The notes: generated by a model not told the origin, from the letters alone. 64,000 bases of DNA from CAZTDU01 sp964617355 (GCA_964617355.1 CAZTXP010000020.1:53927-117926); one strand, 5' to 3'; numbered from the stretch's first letter, positions 43,474 to 52,886 are shown. A program made the numbers and translations.

Positions 43474-44703
43474 ATGCGCAGGGATGCACACATGCGCTCG
43501 AAGGTGGCGGTGGTCGGCTACGGCCGCACGCCCTACAGCCGTGCCAAGGCCGGCGAGCGCATCTACACGGTGGACGAGTACCTCGCGTGGGCCGCCGACC
43601 TGGCGCTCGAGCGCGCGGGCATGTCGAAGAACGACTTCGACGGGCAGGCGATCGGCGTCGCGCACGCGGAAGCCAGCCACACGGTGAACTGGTCCGCGGC
43701 GGTGGCCGAGACGCTGGGCATCTCGCCGCGCTGCCTCATCCGCGCCGACCAGGGCGGCGCCTCGGCGGCGGCGATGCTGATCCGGGCCTCGGCCCTGATC
43801 GCCGCCGGCATCGTGGACCGCGCGCTGATCATGGGCGCCGACACGCCGCTCACGATTCCGTCGATCGCGCCGGGGCTGCCGCTGTCGCCCGAGCGCACGC
43901 GCGGCGTGTTCTGGGACTTCCAGGGCCCGTTCGGCGTGATGGGCGCGAACGCGCAGTTCGCGCTGGTGCAGACGCGCTACATGGACAAGTACCCCTTGCG
44001 CGACGAGCAGCTGGGCAAGATCTCGGTCACCGCGCGGTACCACGCGTCGCTCAACCCGGGCGCGATCTATCGCAAGCCCTACACGATGGAGGAGTACCTG
44101 GCCTCCGAGCGCCTGTCGTGGCCGGTGCGGCTCTTCGACTGCGTGCCGATGGTGAACGGCGGCCTCGCGTACATCGTCACGCGCGCGGACGACGCGAAGG
44201 CGATCACGCCGAAGCCTGCCTACCTGCGCGGCTTCGCAGAGGTGAACAACTACTACTCCGGCTCGCGCACCTTCCCGGACATCACCGACACGGGCTTCCT
44301 GCAGACCGCGCCCGAGGCGTTCGCGATGGCCGGCATCAAGCATGCGGACGTCGGCTCCTTCCAGCCCTACGACGACTACCCGATGGTGGCGCTGATCCAG
44401 ATCGAGGATTACGGATTCGCGAAGAAGGGCGAGGGCGGCAAGTTCGTCGACGAGCACGACCTCACGATCCACGGCGATTTCCCGATGCTCACCGACGGCG
44501 GCCAGCTCTCGGGCGGCCAGCCCGGCGGCGCGATCGGCGGCTTCCAGCCGCTGATCGAGGCGGTGTCGCAAGTGCGCGGCGAGGCCGGCGAGCGGCAGGT
44601 GAAGAAGAACGCCGGCGTGTCGGTCGCCTCCGGCTTCGGCGGCATGACCTATGCGAGGAACAACCGCAGCTGCGCGACCCTGGTGTTCGGAGCGGAGGCC
44701 TAG
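43474..44703 (+). CDS. Thiolase-superfamily protein (SCP-x/lipid-transfer type)
   Basis: 409 residues; ATG 43474 has GGAG upstream, and ATG 43492 (MRSKVAVVGYGRTPYS) is also possible. Thiolase fold parts: VGYGRTPYSRA, RADQGGASAAAMLIRASALIAAGIVDRALIMGAD. At the usual nucleophile position the sequence is RADQGGASAA, lacking the CxS cysteine, and the C-terminal SGGQPGGAIGGFQPLIEAVSQ lacks the GHPxGxTG motif in full. It is therefore an atypical, possibly non-cleaving or retro-aldol thiolase-like protein, as often found paired with DUF35 partners such as the one that follows. Confidence 0.8.
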   Translation: MRRDAHMRSKVAVVGYGRTPYSRAKAGERIYTVDEYLAWAADLALERAGMSKNDFDGQAIGVAHAEASHTVNWSAAVAETLGISPRCLIRADQGGASAAAMLIRASALIAAGIVDRALIMGADTPLTIPSIAPGLPLSPERTRGVFWDFQGPFGVMGANAQFALVQTRYMDKYPLRDEQLGKISVTARYHASLNPGAIYRKPYTMEEYLASERLSWPVRLFDCVPMVNGGLAYIVTRADDAKAITPKPAYLRGFAEVNNYYSGSRTFPDITDTGFLQTAPEAFAMAGIKHADVGSFQPYDDYPMVALIQIEDYGFAKKGEGGKFVDEHDLTIHGDFPMLTDGGQLSGGQPGGAIGGFQPLIEAVSQVRGEAGERQVKKNAGVSVASGFGGMTYARNNRSCATLVFGAEA

Positions 44704-45132
44704 ATGAGCGACATGAAGATGGATGCCGCGGGCAAGCCGATGCCCGACATCACCGATGCCACGCGCCCCTTCTGGACCGCGGCGAAGCAGAAGAAGCTCG
44801 TCGTGCAGAAGTGCGGCAAGTGCGGGCAGATGAACTTCTTCCCCAAGCCGTGGTGCATCGAGTGCGGCAGCCGCAAGCTCGAGTGGGTGGAAGTCTCGGG
44901 CAAGGCGACGATCTACTCGTTCACCACCGCCAACAAGGTGATGATGAATTTCCCCGGCTGGAAGGCCGACCTGCCGGTGACGCTGGGGATCCTCGACTTG
45001 GAGGAGGGCGCGCGCATGTACGGCCAGCTCGTCGGCGCGAAGCCGGAGCACTGGAAGATCGGCATGAAGGTGAAGGCGACCTTCGAGGACATCAGCGCCG
45101 AGGCCGGCATCCCGAAGTTCGTGCCGGCGTAA
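44704..45132 (+). CDS. Zn-ribbon OB-fold protein (DUF35)
   Basis: 142 residues, ATG directly after the thiolase stop. The rubredoxin-like zinc ribbon is KCGKCGQMNFFPKPWCIECGSRKLEW (two CxxC), followed by the OB-fold (SGKATIYSFTTANKVMM, DLPVTLGILDLEEGARMYGQLVG). DUF35 proteins form complexes with thiolase-like partners in aldolase or acyl-CoA reactions. The tandem organisation strongly supports that pairing. Confidence 0.9.
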   Translation: MSDMKMDAAGKPMPDITDATRPFWTAAKQKKLVVQKCGKCGQMNFFPKPWCIECGSRKLEWVEVSGKATIYSFTTANKVMMNFPGWKADLPVTLGILDLEEGARMYGQLVGAKPEHWKIGMKVKATFEDISAEAGIPKFVPA

Positions 45133-45135
45133 GGC

Positions 45136-47244
45136 CTAGCCCGGTCCGAGGGTGAACCAGAAGGTCGCGCCCTTGCCGGGCGCGCCCTCGGCCCAGACGC
45201 GGCCGCCGTGGCGCTCGGCGACGCGCTTCACGATCGCGAGGCCGATGCCGGTGCCGGGGAAGTCCGCCGGCGCGTGCAGGCGCTCGAAGGCGCGGAAGAG
45301 TTTCTCGACGTAGGCCATGTCGAAGCCGGCGCCGTTGTCGCGCACGAACCATGCGGCCTTCGAGGCGTCCCAGCCGACCTCGACCAGCGGCTCGGCCGCG
45401 CGCGCCGAGTACTTCACCGCGTTCTCGACGAGGTTCGCGAGCAGCTGGCGCACCAGCTGCGGGTCGGCGTCGGCCGTCGGCAGCGCGCCGGCGACGCGCA
45501 CCACGACGCCGCTCGCGCGCTCGCCCAGCGACTCCAGGATCTCGCGCGCGAGCGTGCCCATGTCGAGCGGCATGCGCTGCAGGTCCGCGCGGTTGACGCG
45601 CGCGAGCGCGAGCAGCGCCTCGACCAGCTCGCCCATGCGGCGGGCGTTGTCCTCGATCACCGCGAGCTTGCGGCGGCCGTCCTCGCTGAGCGCCGGGCCC
45701 TCGTCGTCCACCACCATGCGCGCGAAGCCGCCGATCGCGCGCAGCGGCGCCTTCAGGTCGTGCGACACTGAGTACGAGAACGCCTCGAGCTCGCGCACCA
45801 GCTCGGCGAGCTGGCGGTTGGTCTGCTCGAGCTGCGCGGTGCGCTCGCGCACGCGCTCTTCCAGTCGCTCGTTGAGCGCCAGGATCTCGGCGCGCTGGCG
45901 ATCGCGCTCGATGGCGGTCGCGGCGATCGGCGCCAGGGCCTCGAGCATGCGCAGTTCCCACGCGCCGGGTTCGCGCGCCTCGTTGGCGTAGAGCGCGAAG
46001 GTGCCGAGCACGCGGCCGTCGCCGGCATGGACCGGCTGCGACCAGCAGGCACGCAGGCCGAGCGGCAGCGCCAGCGCGCGGAAGTCGCTCCACAGCGGGT
46101 CGCTGGCGATGTCCTTCACCACGACGCGCTCGTTTCGCCACGCGGCCGTGCCGCAGGAGCCGGCGTTCGGGCCGATCGCGAGGCCCTCGATGGCGGCATG
46201 GTACGAGGGCGGAACGCTGGGGCCGAGGCCGCCGCCCAGGCGCCCGCCGGGCAGCAGGCTGAGGAAGGTCGCGCGCACGCCGCGCACCAGCGACTCCGCT
46301 CCGAGCAGGAGCGCGACCAGCACGTTCGCTGCGGGCTCGTCGCGCGCGATGCGCTCCAGCAGGCTGCGCTGCAGCTCGAGCAGCGACTGCACGCGGCGCT
46401 CGGCGGTGACATCGACCACCACGCCGCTCATCGACAGCGCGCGCCCCGTCTTCGGGTCGCGGCGCGTCACCGTGCCGCGCGTCGAGATCCACATCCAGGA
46501 GCCGTCGGCCTTGCGGAAGCGATACTGGAAGGCGAGGCGCTGCGCCGGATCCTTCAGCGCGGCGATCAGCGCGCCGCGGCCGGCGGCGAGGTCGTCCGGG
46601 TGCACGTCGGCGTAGAGCGAGCGCACCGGGATGCGCGACGGTGCCGGCGGGCCGCCGACCATGCGGCCCCAGCCATCGCTGAGGTAGAGGTCGCCCCGGT
46701 CGTTGCCTTCCCAGAGCACGGCTTCGGCGCCGTCCAGCGCGCGACGCAGCCGCGCTTCGGCGACGTGGCGGCGCTCGTCCGCCTCGTGCTGCTCGTGCAC
46801 GTCGACCGTGACGCCGACCATGCGCAACGGCCGGCCGTCGGCGTCGGCCTCCGCGCGGCCGCGCGCGTGCAGCCAGCGCACGACGCCGTCGGTGCGGCAC
46901 ACGCGAAAGCGCACGTCGTAGGGCGCGGTGCGCTGCGCGGGGCCGAGGCGCGCGAGCGTGTTCTGGCCGGCGGAGCGGTAGGCGGCGAGGTCGTCGGGAT
47001 GCACCAGCGTGCGGAAGTCGGGGTACTGGCCCGAGACCGGCGGCGGGCCGAGCAGGCCGTCGGGCGGCGTCATCCAGTAGAGGCGATCGCTGGCGACGTC
47101 CCAGCTCCAAGCCCAGACGTGCGCGGCCTCGGCGGCGAGGTCGAACTGGCGTCGCTGCAAGCCGGCATCGCGGCGCGCGGGGGCCTTTGTCGGCGCTTTC
47201 TTGCGCGGCGCGCGGGCGGTGGGGGGCTTGCGCCGGGCGGGCAT
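45136..47244 (-). CDS. Cytoplasmic sensor histidine kinase, PAS-PAS-GAF-HisKA-HATPase
   Basis: 702 residues from ATG 47244; no membrane helix. Residues 1-25 are an Arg/Lys/Pro/Ala tail resembling a histone-H1-like region. Two PAS domains follow (about 33-155 and 165-285, each with HPDDLAA), a GAF domain (about 290-440; SCGTAAWRNERVVVKDI), a coiled coil (EERVRERTAQLEQTNRQLAELV), the phosphoacceptor SYSVSHDLKAPLRAIGGFARM, and the ATPase with NLVENAVKYS, DNGAGFD, GTGIGLAIVKRV. The organisation is like light/redox or ligand-sensing hybrid kinases. No partner regulator is adjacent; the OmpR-type regulator at 61900 is far away. Confidence 0.88.
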   Translation of the reverse strand: MPARRKPPTARAPRKKAPTKAPARRDAGLQRRQFDLAAEAAHVWAWSWDVASDRLYWMTPPDGLLGPPPVSGQYPDFRTLVHPDDLAAYRSAGQNTLARLGPAQRTAPYDVRFRVCRTDGVVRWLHARGRAEADADGRPLRMVGVTVDVHEQHEADERRHVAEARLRRALDGAEAVLWEGNDRGDLYLSDGWGRMVGGPPAPSRIPVRSLYADVHPDDLAAGRGALIAALKDPAQRLAFQYRFRKADGSWMWISTRGTVTRRDPKTGRALSMSGVVVDVTAERRVQSLLELQRSLLERIARDEPAANVLVALLLGAESLVRGVRATFLSLLPGGRLGGGLGPSVPPSYHAAIEGLAIGPNAGSCGTAAWRNERVVVKDIASDPLWSDFRALALPLGLRACWSQPVHAGDGRVLGTFALYANEAREPGAWELRMLEALAPIAATAIERDRQRAEILALNERLEERVRERTAQLEQTNRQLAELVRELEAFSYSVSHDLKAPLRAIGGFARMVVDDEGPALSEDGRRKLAVIEDNARRMGELVEALLALARVNRADLQRMPLDMGTLAREILESLGERASGVVVRVAGALPTADADPQLVRQLLANLVENAVKYSARAAEPLVEVGWDASKAAWFVRDNGAGFDMAYVEKLFRAFERLHAPADFPGTGIGLAIVKRVAERHGGRVWAEGAPGKGATFWFTLGPG

Positions 47245-47360
47245 GGTCGCGCCATTTTCGCATCCGGCGGAGGCCGAAGGGGGTATCGGTCGCGTCGATT
47301 GCGGTCGTTTGACCGGGCGCAAGCCTTGGCGCGCCCGGGGTTCGAGAATTCCGTCCCACC

Positions 47361-47903
47361 ATGCGCCTCGCTTCCGACCCCGTCGCCCGCATCCCCTGGT
47401 ATCTCAAGCCGCTCTTCTGGCTGCAGCGCCGCCGCTGGGGGCAGGTGCTCGTGCCCGCCGCCACGTGGGCCCGCGTGCCGCCGATGTACCTCGCGCTGCT
47501 CGCGTTCTACGCCGCGATCGACCGGCGGAGCTCGCCGCTCGAGCCCGCGCTGCGCTCGCTGGTGCAGGTGCGCATCTCGCAGCTCGTGCACTGCGCGTTC
47601 TGCGTCGACCTCAACGCGTCGATTGCCGCCGAGCGCGCCGGTTCGATGGAGAAGGCGATGGCGGTCGACGGCTGGCGCGAGAGCCCGCTCTTCACGCCGC
47701 GCGAGCGCCTCGCGCTCGAGTACGCCGAGGCGATCACCGCCGGCGAGGTCGACGACGCGCTGTCGGCGCGCGTGCGGGAGGCCTTCGGCGAGGAAGGGCT
47801 GGTCGAGCTCACCGGGCTCGCCGCGTTCCAGAACCTGTCGGCGCGCTTCAACGCCGCGCTCGACCTGCCGCCGCAGGGCTTCTGCCGGATGCCGGGACGA
47901 TGA
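47361..47903 (+). CDS. Carboxymuconolactone decarboxylase/AhpD-like protein
   Basis: 180 residues. The CMD/AhpD fold is shown by LEPALRSLVQVRISQLVHCAFCVDLNASIA with a CxxC (HCAFC) and a following helix RLALEYAEAITAG. The CxxC and His support AhpD-like alkylhydroperoxidase activity rather than lactone decarboxylation, though the family is mixed. Divergent from the histidine kinase. Confidence 0.82.
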   Translation: MRLASDPVARIPWYLKPLFWLQRRRWGQVLVPAATWARVPPMYLALLAFYAAIDRRSSPLEPALRSLVQVRISQLVHCAFCVDLNASIAAERAGSMEKAMAVDGWRESPLFTPRERLALEYAEAITAGEVDDALSARVREAFGEEGLVELTGLAAFQNLSARFNAALDLPPQGFCRMPGR

Positions 47904-47944
47904 GATGCAGGGATGCCGCCGCCATCGCGGGGGCCGTTCGCCCA

Positions 47945-47978
47945 GATTGTTGACAATCGGCAATCTGCACGGTCCAAT
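47945..47978 (+). promoter_or_regulatory. Promoter and GntR-type operator of the phosphonoacetate cluster
   Basis: GATTGTTGACAATC (47945-47958) is a perfect 6-2-6 inverted repeat. It contains TTGACA (47950-47955), and TCCAAT follows after 17 bases (47973-47978), giving a plausible sigma-70 promoter. The -10 ends 9 bases before the GntR ATG, so the transcript may be nearly leaderless. Placement of the palindrome over the -35 suits autorepression by the GntR protein. Confidence 0.55.
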
Positions 47979-47987
47979 CCCGGTTCC

Positions 47988-48692
47988 ATGGCGACCGCCG
48001 GCGACGCGATCCAGCTCCTGCAGCAGCACTCGCTCACCACGCTGGTGCAGCGCGAGGTCGAGCGCCGCATCCTCGAGGGCGAGCTCGCGCCCGGCGCCAA
48101 GCTGAACGAGGCCGACCTCGCCGGCGAACTGCGCGTGTCGCGCGGCCCGGTGCGCGAGGCCTTCCGCGCGCTCGAGCAGTCGGGCTTGGTGCGCACCGAG
48201 AAGAACCGCGGCGTGTTCGTGCGCCAGGTGTCGCTCGACGAGGCGAACGAGATCTACGAGGTGCGCGCGGCGCTGGAGGGCATGATCGGGCGCCTCGCCG
48301 CGAAGCGCGCGCGGCCGGCGCAGCTCGAGGCCCTGCGCGCGCTGGTGAAGAAGATGCACGCCGTCGGCAAGGCGCGCGATGCGTCTGCCTACTACCCCCT
48401 GAACGTGCAGTTCCACGCCTTGCTGCTCGAGGCCGCGGGCAATCGCGCGCTGGCGGCCAACTACCGCCGCGTGGTGAACGAGCTCGACCTCTATCGCCGC
48501 GAGACGCTCGCGCGCAGCGCCGAGAACATCCCGATCTCGACCCGGGACCATGACGCGATCGTCGAGGCCGTGGCGCGCGGGGACGAGAAGCTCGCCGAAC
48601 GGCTGCTCTTCGAGCACGTGATCGACAGCCGCGAGCGCCTGCACCGGGCGCTCGCGAAGCCGCCTGGCGCGAAGCCGCGCCGCGTGGCCTGA
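47988..48692 (+). CDS. GntR/FadR-family regulator of the phosphonoacetate operon
   Basis: 234 residues from ATG 47988; the longer frame from 47913 crosses the promoter. N-terminal winged HTH (VQREVERRILEGELAPGAKLNEADLAGELRVSRGPVREAFRALEQSGLV) and a helical FCD effector domain (ALEGMIGRLAAKRARP, NVQFHALLLEAAGNRALA, DHDAIVEAVARGDEKLAERLL). It lies 36 bases before phnA, so it is very likely the cluster's ligand-responsive regulator. Confidence 0.9.
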   Translation: MATAGDAIQLLQQHSLTTLVQREVERRILEGELAPGAKLNEADLAGELRVSRGPVREAFRALEQSGLVRTEKNRGVFVRQVSLDEANEIYEVRAALEGMIGRLAAKRARPAQLEALRALVKKMHAVGKARDASAYYPLNVQFHALLLEAAGNRALAANYRRVVNELDLYRRETLARSAENIPISTRDHDAIVEAVARGDEKLAERLLFEHVIDSRERLHRALAKPPGAKPRRVA

Positions 48693-48728
48693 AGCCCCCT
48701 CAACGCAAGGACCGGAAAGGCATCGAGC

Positions 48729-49988
48729 ATGAGCGCAAGGCCCGACGTGGACGTGAACGGCGTGAAGTACCGCTGGCCGGCGAAGCCGGTGGCGGTGGTG
48801 TGCATCGACGGCGGCGATCCGGCCTACCTGCGCCGCTTCCTCGCCGAGGGCGCGATCCCGAACATCGCGCGCTTCATGCAGCAGGGGTTCAGCACCATCG
48901 CCGAGGGCACGATGCCCTCGTTCACCTGCCCGAACAACATGTCGATCATCACCGGCACGCCCGCGTCGAAGCACGGCATCTCGGGCAACTACTACCTCGA
49001 CGTCGCGACCGGCCAGCCGGTGGTGATGACCGGGCCCGAGCTGCTGCGCGGCGACTCGATCCTGACGAAGTTCGCCGAGGCGGGCGCGAAGGTAGTGTCG
49101 ATCACCGCCAAGGACAAGCTGAGGAAGCAGCTCTCCAAGGGGCTCGACGTGTCCAAGGGCCACGTGTCGCTGTCCACCGAGTTCGCGCACAAGGCGACGC
49201 TCGCCGAGAACGGCATCGAGGACGCGCTCGGGTTCGTCGGCTGGGAGCAGCCGGGCATGTACTCGATGGAACTGTCGTGGTTCGTGCTCGAGGCGGGCGT
49301 GAAGCTGCTCGAGACGCGGCGCCCGGACCTGCTCTACCTCTCGCTCACCGACTGGGTGCAGCACAAGTACGCGCCGGAGGAGCCCGAGGCGCGGCGCTTC
49401 TACCAGAAGCTCGACGCCTACTTCGGCCGGCTGGAGGCGCTCGGCGCGCGCGTCGCGCTGACGGCGGACCACGGCATGAGCGACAAGTCGAACGACCGGG
49501 GCGAGCCGAACGTGATCTGGCTGCAGGACATCCTCGACGACCGCTTCGGCAAGGGCGACGCGACCGTGATCTGCCCGATCACCGACGCCTTCGTCGCGCA
49601 CCACGGCGCGCTCGGCGGCTTCGTGCGCATCTGGTGCCGCGGCAAGGCCACGCCGCGGCAGGTGATCGAGGCGATCGCGCCGATCGAGGGCATCGAGCAG
49701 GTGCTGTCGAAGGCCGATGCGTGCCGCCTCTACGACCTGCCCGCGGATCGCGAGGGCGACGTGGCGGTGATCGCGCGCGCCGACTGGTGCGTCGGGTCGA
49801 CCAAGGCCGCGCACGACCTCTCGGGGCTCGCCGGGCACCGGCTGCGCACGCACGGGGCCACCGCCGAGGCGAAGGTGCCGTTCATCCTCAGCGAGCCGCT
49901 CAGCGAGGCCTACCGGCTGCGCGCCGGGTCGAGCACGCTGAAGAGCTACCAGCTGTTCGACTACGCGCTCAACGGCACGGCGGCCTGA
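48729..49988 (+). CDS. phnA: Phosphonoacetate hydrolase
   Basis: 419 residues behind GGAAAGG. It is an alkaline-phosphatase-superfamily enzyme with both zinc sites: Asp27 (VVCIDGGDP), the nucleophile Thr66 (PSFTCPNN), the Asp/His pair in YLSLTDWVQHKY, Asp-His in LTADHGMS, and the C-terminal His in RLRTHGATAEAKVPFI. These match PhnA residues at a 2-residue offset. It splits phosphonoacetate to acetate and phosphate. Neighbours: its regulator, a Na/Pi transporter and alanine dehydrogenase. Confidence 0.92.
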   Translation: MSARPDVDVNGVKYRWPAKPVAVVCIDGGDPAYLRRFLAEGAIPNIARFMQQGFSTIAEGTMPSFTCPNNMSIITGTPASKHGISGNYYLDVATGQPVVMTGPELLRGDSILTKFAEAGAKVVSITAKDKLRKQLSKGLDVSKGHVSLSTEFAHKATLAENGIEDALGFVGWEQPGMYSMELSWFVLEAGVKLLETRRPDLLYLSLTDWVQHKYAPEEPEARRFYQKLDAYFGRLEALGARVALTADHGMSDKSNDRGEPNVIWLQDILDDRFGKGDATVICPITDAFVAHHGALGGFVRIWCRGKATPRQVIEAIAPIEGIEQVLSKADACRLYDLPADREGDVAVIARADWCVGSTKAAHDLSGLAGHRLRTHGATAEAKVPFILSEPLSEAYRLRAGSSTLKSYQLFDYALNGTAA

Positions 49989-50066
49989 GCTCGCCGCGGG
50001 CCGTCTGCAGGATCCTGATTCGAAGCGTATATTTCAGGACGAAGACACCCGCGGCTATCGCCTGAC

Positions 50067-51740
50067 GTGCAGACCCTCCTCAACATCCTCGCCGGCATCG
50101 CGCTCCTCGTCTGGGGCACGCACATCGTGCGCTCGGGCGTGCTGCGCGTGTACGGGGCGAACCTGCACAAGGTGCTGCACGCGAGCACCTCGAACCGCTT
50201 CAAGGCCTTCCTCGCCGGCATGGGCGTCACCGGCCTCGTGCAGTCCTCGAGCGCGACGGCGATGATCACGAGCTCGTTCGTGAGCCAGAACCTGATGGGC
50301 CTCGCGCCGGCGCTCGCGATCATGCTCGGCGCCGACGTCGGCACCGCGCTGATGGTGCAGCTCTTTTCGCTCGACCTCTCGTGGCTCGCGCCGCTGGCGA
50401 TCGCGATCGGCGTGGTGCTGCACCTTTCCCGCAAGGGCACGCGCGTCGGCCACGTCGGGCGCATCTCGATCGGCGCGGGCCTCATCATCGTCGCGCTGCA
50501 GATGATCCTGTCGGCGGCCAAGCCCTTCACGCAGGCCGCGGGCGTGAAGGTCATCTTCGCCACGCTCACCGGCGACCCGATGCTCGACCTGCTGGTCGGC
50601 GCGGTGTTCGCGGTGGCCGCGTGGTCCAGCCTCGCGGTGGTGCTGCTGGTGTCGGCTTTCGTCGCCGGCGGCCTGATCTCGCTGAAGGTGGCCCTGTTCC
50701 TCGTGCTGGGCGCGAACCTCGGCAGCGGCATCCTCGGGCTGGTGGCCACTGCCGGCTCGACGCCGGCCGGCCGGCGCGTCGCGCTCGGCAACTTCTGCTT
50801 CAAGGCCATCGGCTGCGCGCTGATGGTGCTGGTGCTGCCCACGGTCGAGGGCCTGCTCGCGCTGCTCGACCCGACGCCGCAGCGGCTGGTGGTGAACTTC
50901 CACGCCGCGTTCAACCTGCTGCTCGCCGCTTCGCTGATCTTCTTCACCGAGCCGATCGCGCGCTTCGCCACGCGCATGATGCCGGACGACCCGGCGAAGG
51001 ACACCCGGATCCGGCCGAAGCACCTCGACCCGGCGGCGCTGGATTCGCCCGCGCTGGCGACGTCGAACGCGTCGCGCGAGGCGCTGCGCATCGGCGACAT
51101 CATCGAGACCATGCTCGCGGGCGTGATGACGGTGATCAAGACCAACGACAAGAAGCTCGCCGACGAGATCCGGCGCATGGACGACGACGTCGACGAGCTC
51201 TACACCGCGGTGAAGATGTACCTCACGCAGATCAGCCGCGAGGAGCTCGACCCCAAGGAAGGCCGGCGCTGGGCCGAGATCATCGCGATCACCATCAACC
51301 TCGAGCACGTCGGCGACATCGTCGAGCACATCGTCGAGGACGTGAAGTCGAAGAAGATCGCGCACAACCTGTCGTTCTCCGACGCCGGCATGCAGGAGAT
51401 CGAGGAACTGCACGGCCGCCTGATGGCGAGCCTGCGGCTGGGCCTGAACGTGTTCCTGAACGGCGACCTGAAGAGCGCGCAGCGCCTGCTCGCGCAGAAG
51501 GTCGAGTTCCGGGAACTGGAGCGCGCCTACGCCGACACGCACCTGAACCGCCTCGCGTGGCAGACCGCGCAGTCGATCGAGACGAGTTCGCTGCACCTGG
51601 ACATCATCAACGACTTCAAGCGCATCAACTCGCACATCGCCGCGATCGCCTACCCGATCCTCGAGGAGGCCGGGGCGATCGCGCCGTCGCGCCTGCGCGA
51701 GGACGTCGTCGCCGGCGCCACTCGCACCGGCAACGCCTGA
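50067..51740 (+). CDS. Na+/Pi cotransporter family protein with PhoU-like C-terminus
   Basis: 557 residues from GTG 50067. Residues 1-310 are membrane helices containing the duplicated Na/Pi signature (GLVQSSSATAMITSSFVSQNL near residue 55; the second repeat at FAVAAWSSLAVVLLVSAF). Residues about 340-540 form a helical PhoU-like domain (EMTMLAGVMTVIKTNDKKLADEIRRMDDDVDELYTAVKMYLTQI-type pattern). Placed after phnA, it may move the phosphate released by C-P cleavage, in either direction. The gap to phnA is 78 bases. Confidence 0.88.
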   Translation: MQTLLNILAGIALLVWGTHIVRSGVLRVYGANLHKVLHASTSNRFKAFLAGMGVTGLVQSSSATAMITSSFVSQNLMGLAPALAIMLGADVGTALMVQLFSLDLSWLAPLAIAIGVVLHLSRKGTRVGHVGRISIGAGLIIVALQMILSAAKPFTQAAGVKVIFATLTGDPMLDLLVGAVFAVAAWSSLAVVLLVSAFVAGGLISLKVALFLVLGANLGSGILGLVATAGSTPAGRRVALGNFCFKAIGCALMVLVLPTVEGLLALLDPTPQRLVVNFHAAFNLLLAASLIFFTEPIARFATRMMPDDPAKDTRIRPKHLDPAALDSPALATSNASREALRIGDIIETMLAGVMTVIKTNDKKLADEIRRMDDDVDELYTAVKMYLTQISREELDPKEGRRWAEIIAITINLEHVGDIVEHIVEDVKSKKIAHNLSFSDAGMQEIEELHGRLMASLRLGLNVFLNGDLKSAQRLLAQKVEFRELERAYADTHLNRLAWQTAQSIETSSLHLDIINDFKRINSHIAAIAYPILEEAGAIAPSRLREDVVAGATRTGNA

Positions 51741-51753
51741 CCGGGGCAGCGGC

Positions 51754-52872
51754 GTGCGCATCGGCGTTCCCCGCGAGATCAAGTCGAACGAGCACCGCGT
51801 CGGCCTGACGCCGTCGTCGGTGCGCGAGTGCGTCGCGCACGGCCACGAGGTGCTGGTCGAGGCATCCGCGGGCGCCGGCATCGGCGCCGCCGACGCGGCC
51901 TACGAGAAGGCGGGCGCGCGCATCCTCGCTACCGCGGCCGAGGTCTTCGAGCGCGCGGAACTGGTGGTCAAGGTGAAGGAGCCGCAGTCCGACGAGCGCC
52001 GGCGCCTGCGCGAAGGCCAGGTGCTCTTCACCTACCTGCACCTCGCGCCGGATCCGGCACAGGCCGAGGACCTCGTCTCCTCGCGGGCGGTGTGCATCGC
52101 CTACGAGACGGTCACCCAAGCCGGCGGCGGATTGCCGCTGCTCGCGCCGATGTCGGAAGTCGCCGGCCGCATGGCGGTGCAGGCGGGCGCGCACTGCCTC
52201 GAGAAGCACGCGGGCGGCATGGGCACGCTGCTCGGAGGCGTGCCGGGCGTGCCGCCGGCGAAGATCGTGGTGCTGGGCGCCGGCGTCGTCGGCACGAACG
52301 CGGCGCAGATCGCGGTCGGCAGCGGCGCGCACGTGGTGGTGGTCGACCGCAGCCTCGACGCGCTGCGCCGCATCGAATCGCGCTTCGGCGCGCGTGCGGT
52401 CACCGTCTACTCGAATCGCGACAACGTCGAGTCGCACGTGCGCGGCGCCGACCTCGTGATCGGCGCGGTGCTGGTGCCGGGCGCGGCGGCGCCGAAGCTG
52501 GTCTCGCGCGCACTGGTGGGCACCATGAAGCCCGGCGCCGTGATCGTCGACGTCGCCATCGACCAGGGCGGCTGCTGCGAGACCTCGCGCCCGACGACGC
52601 ACGCGCAGCCCACCTTCGTCGTCGACGGCGTGGTGCACTACTGCGTGGCCAACATGCCGGGCGCGGTGCCGCGCACCTCGGCCTACGCGCTGAACAATGC
52701 CACGCTGCCCTTCGTGCTGAAGATCGCCGACCAGGGCTGGAAGCGCGCGCTCGCCGCCGACCCGCACCTGCGCGCCGGGCTGAACGTCTGCGCCGGCCGC
52801 GTCACGCACGCCGAGGTGGCGGCCGCCGTCGGCCTGCCGTACTTCGACCCGGCGCCGCTGCTGGCCGCCTGA
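51754..52872 (+). CDS. ald: Alanine dehydrogenase
   Basis: 372 residues from GTG 51754. Hallmarks: MRIGVPREIKSNEHRVGLTPSSV, VKVKEPQ, the NAD fold IVVLGAGVVGTNAAQIAVGSGAHVVVVDR, and AIDQGGCCETSRPTTHAQPTF with HYCVANMPGAVPRTSA. Length equals typical Ald (371). It interconverts alanine and pyruvate plus ammonia. In a phosphonate context it could recycle the alanine made by a 2-aminoethylphosphonate:pyruvate transaminase, which is not itself in view. Confidence 0.93.
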   Translation: MRIGVPREIKSNEHRVGLTPSSVRECVAHGHEVLVEASAGAGIGAADAAYEKAGARILATAAEVFERAELVVKVKEPQSDERRRLREGQVLFTYLHLAPDPAQAEDLVSSRAVCIAYETVTQAGGGLPLLAPMSEVAGRMAVQAGAHCLEKHAGGMGTLLGGVPGVPPAKIVVLGAGVVGTNAAQIAVGSGAHVVVVDRSLDALRRIESRFGARAVTVYSNRDNVESHVRGADLVIGAVLVPGAAAPKLVSRALVGTMKPGAVIVDVAIDQGGCCETSRPTTHAQPTFVVDGVVHYCVANMPGAVPRTSAYALNNATLPFVLKIADQGWKRALAADPHLRAGLNVCAGRVTHAEVAAAVGLPYFDPAPLLAA

Positions 52873-52886
52873 GCCCGGGCGCACTC

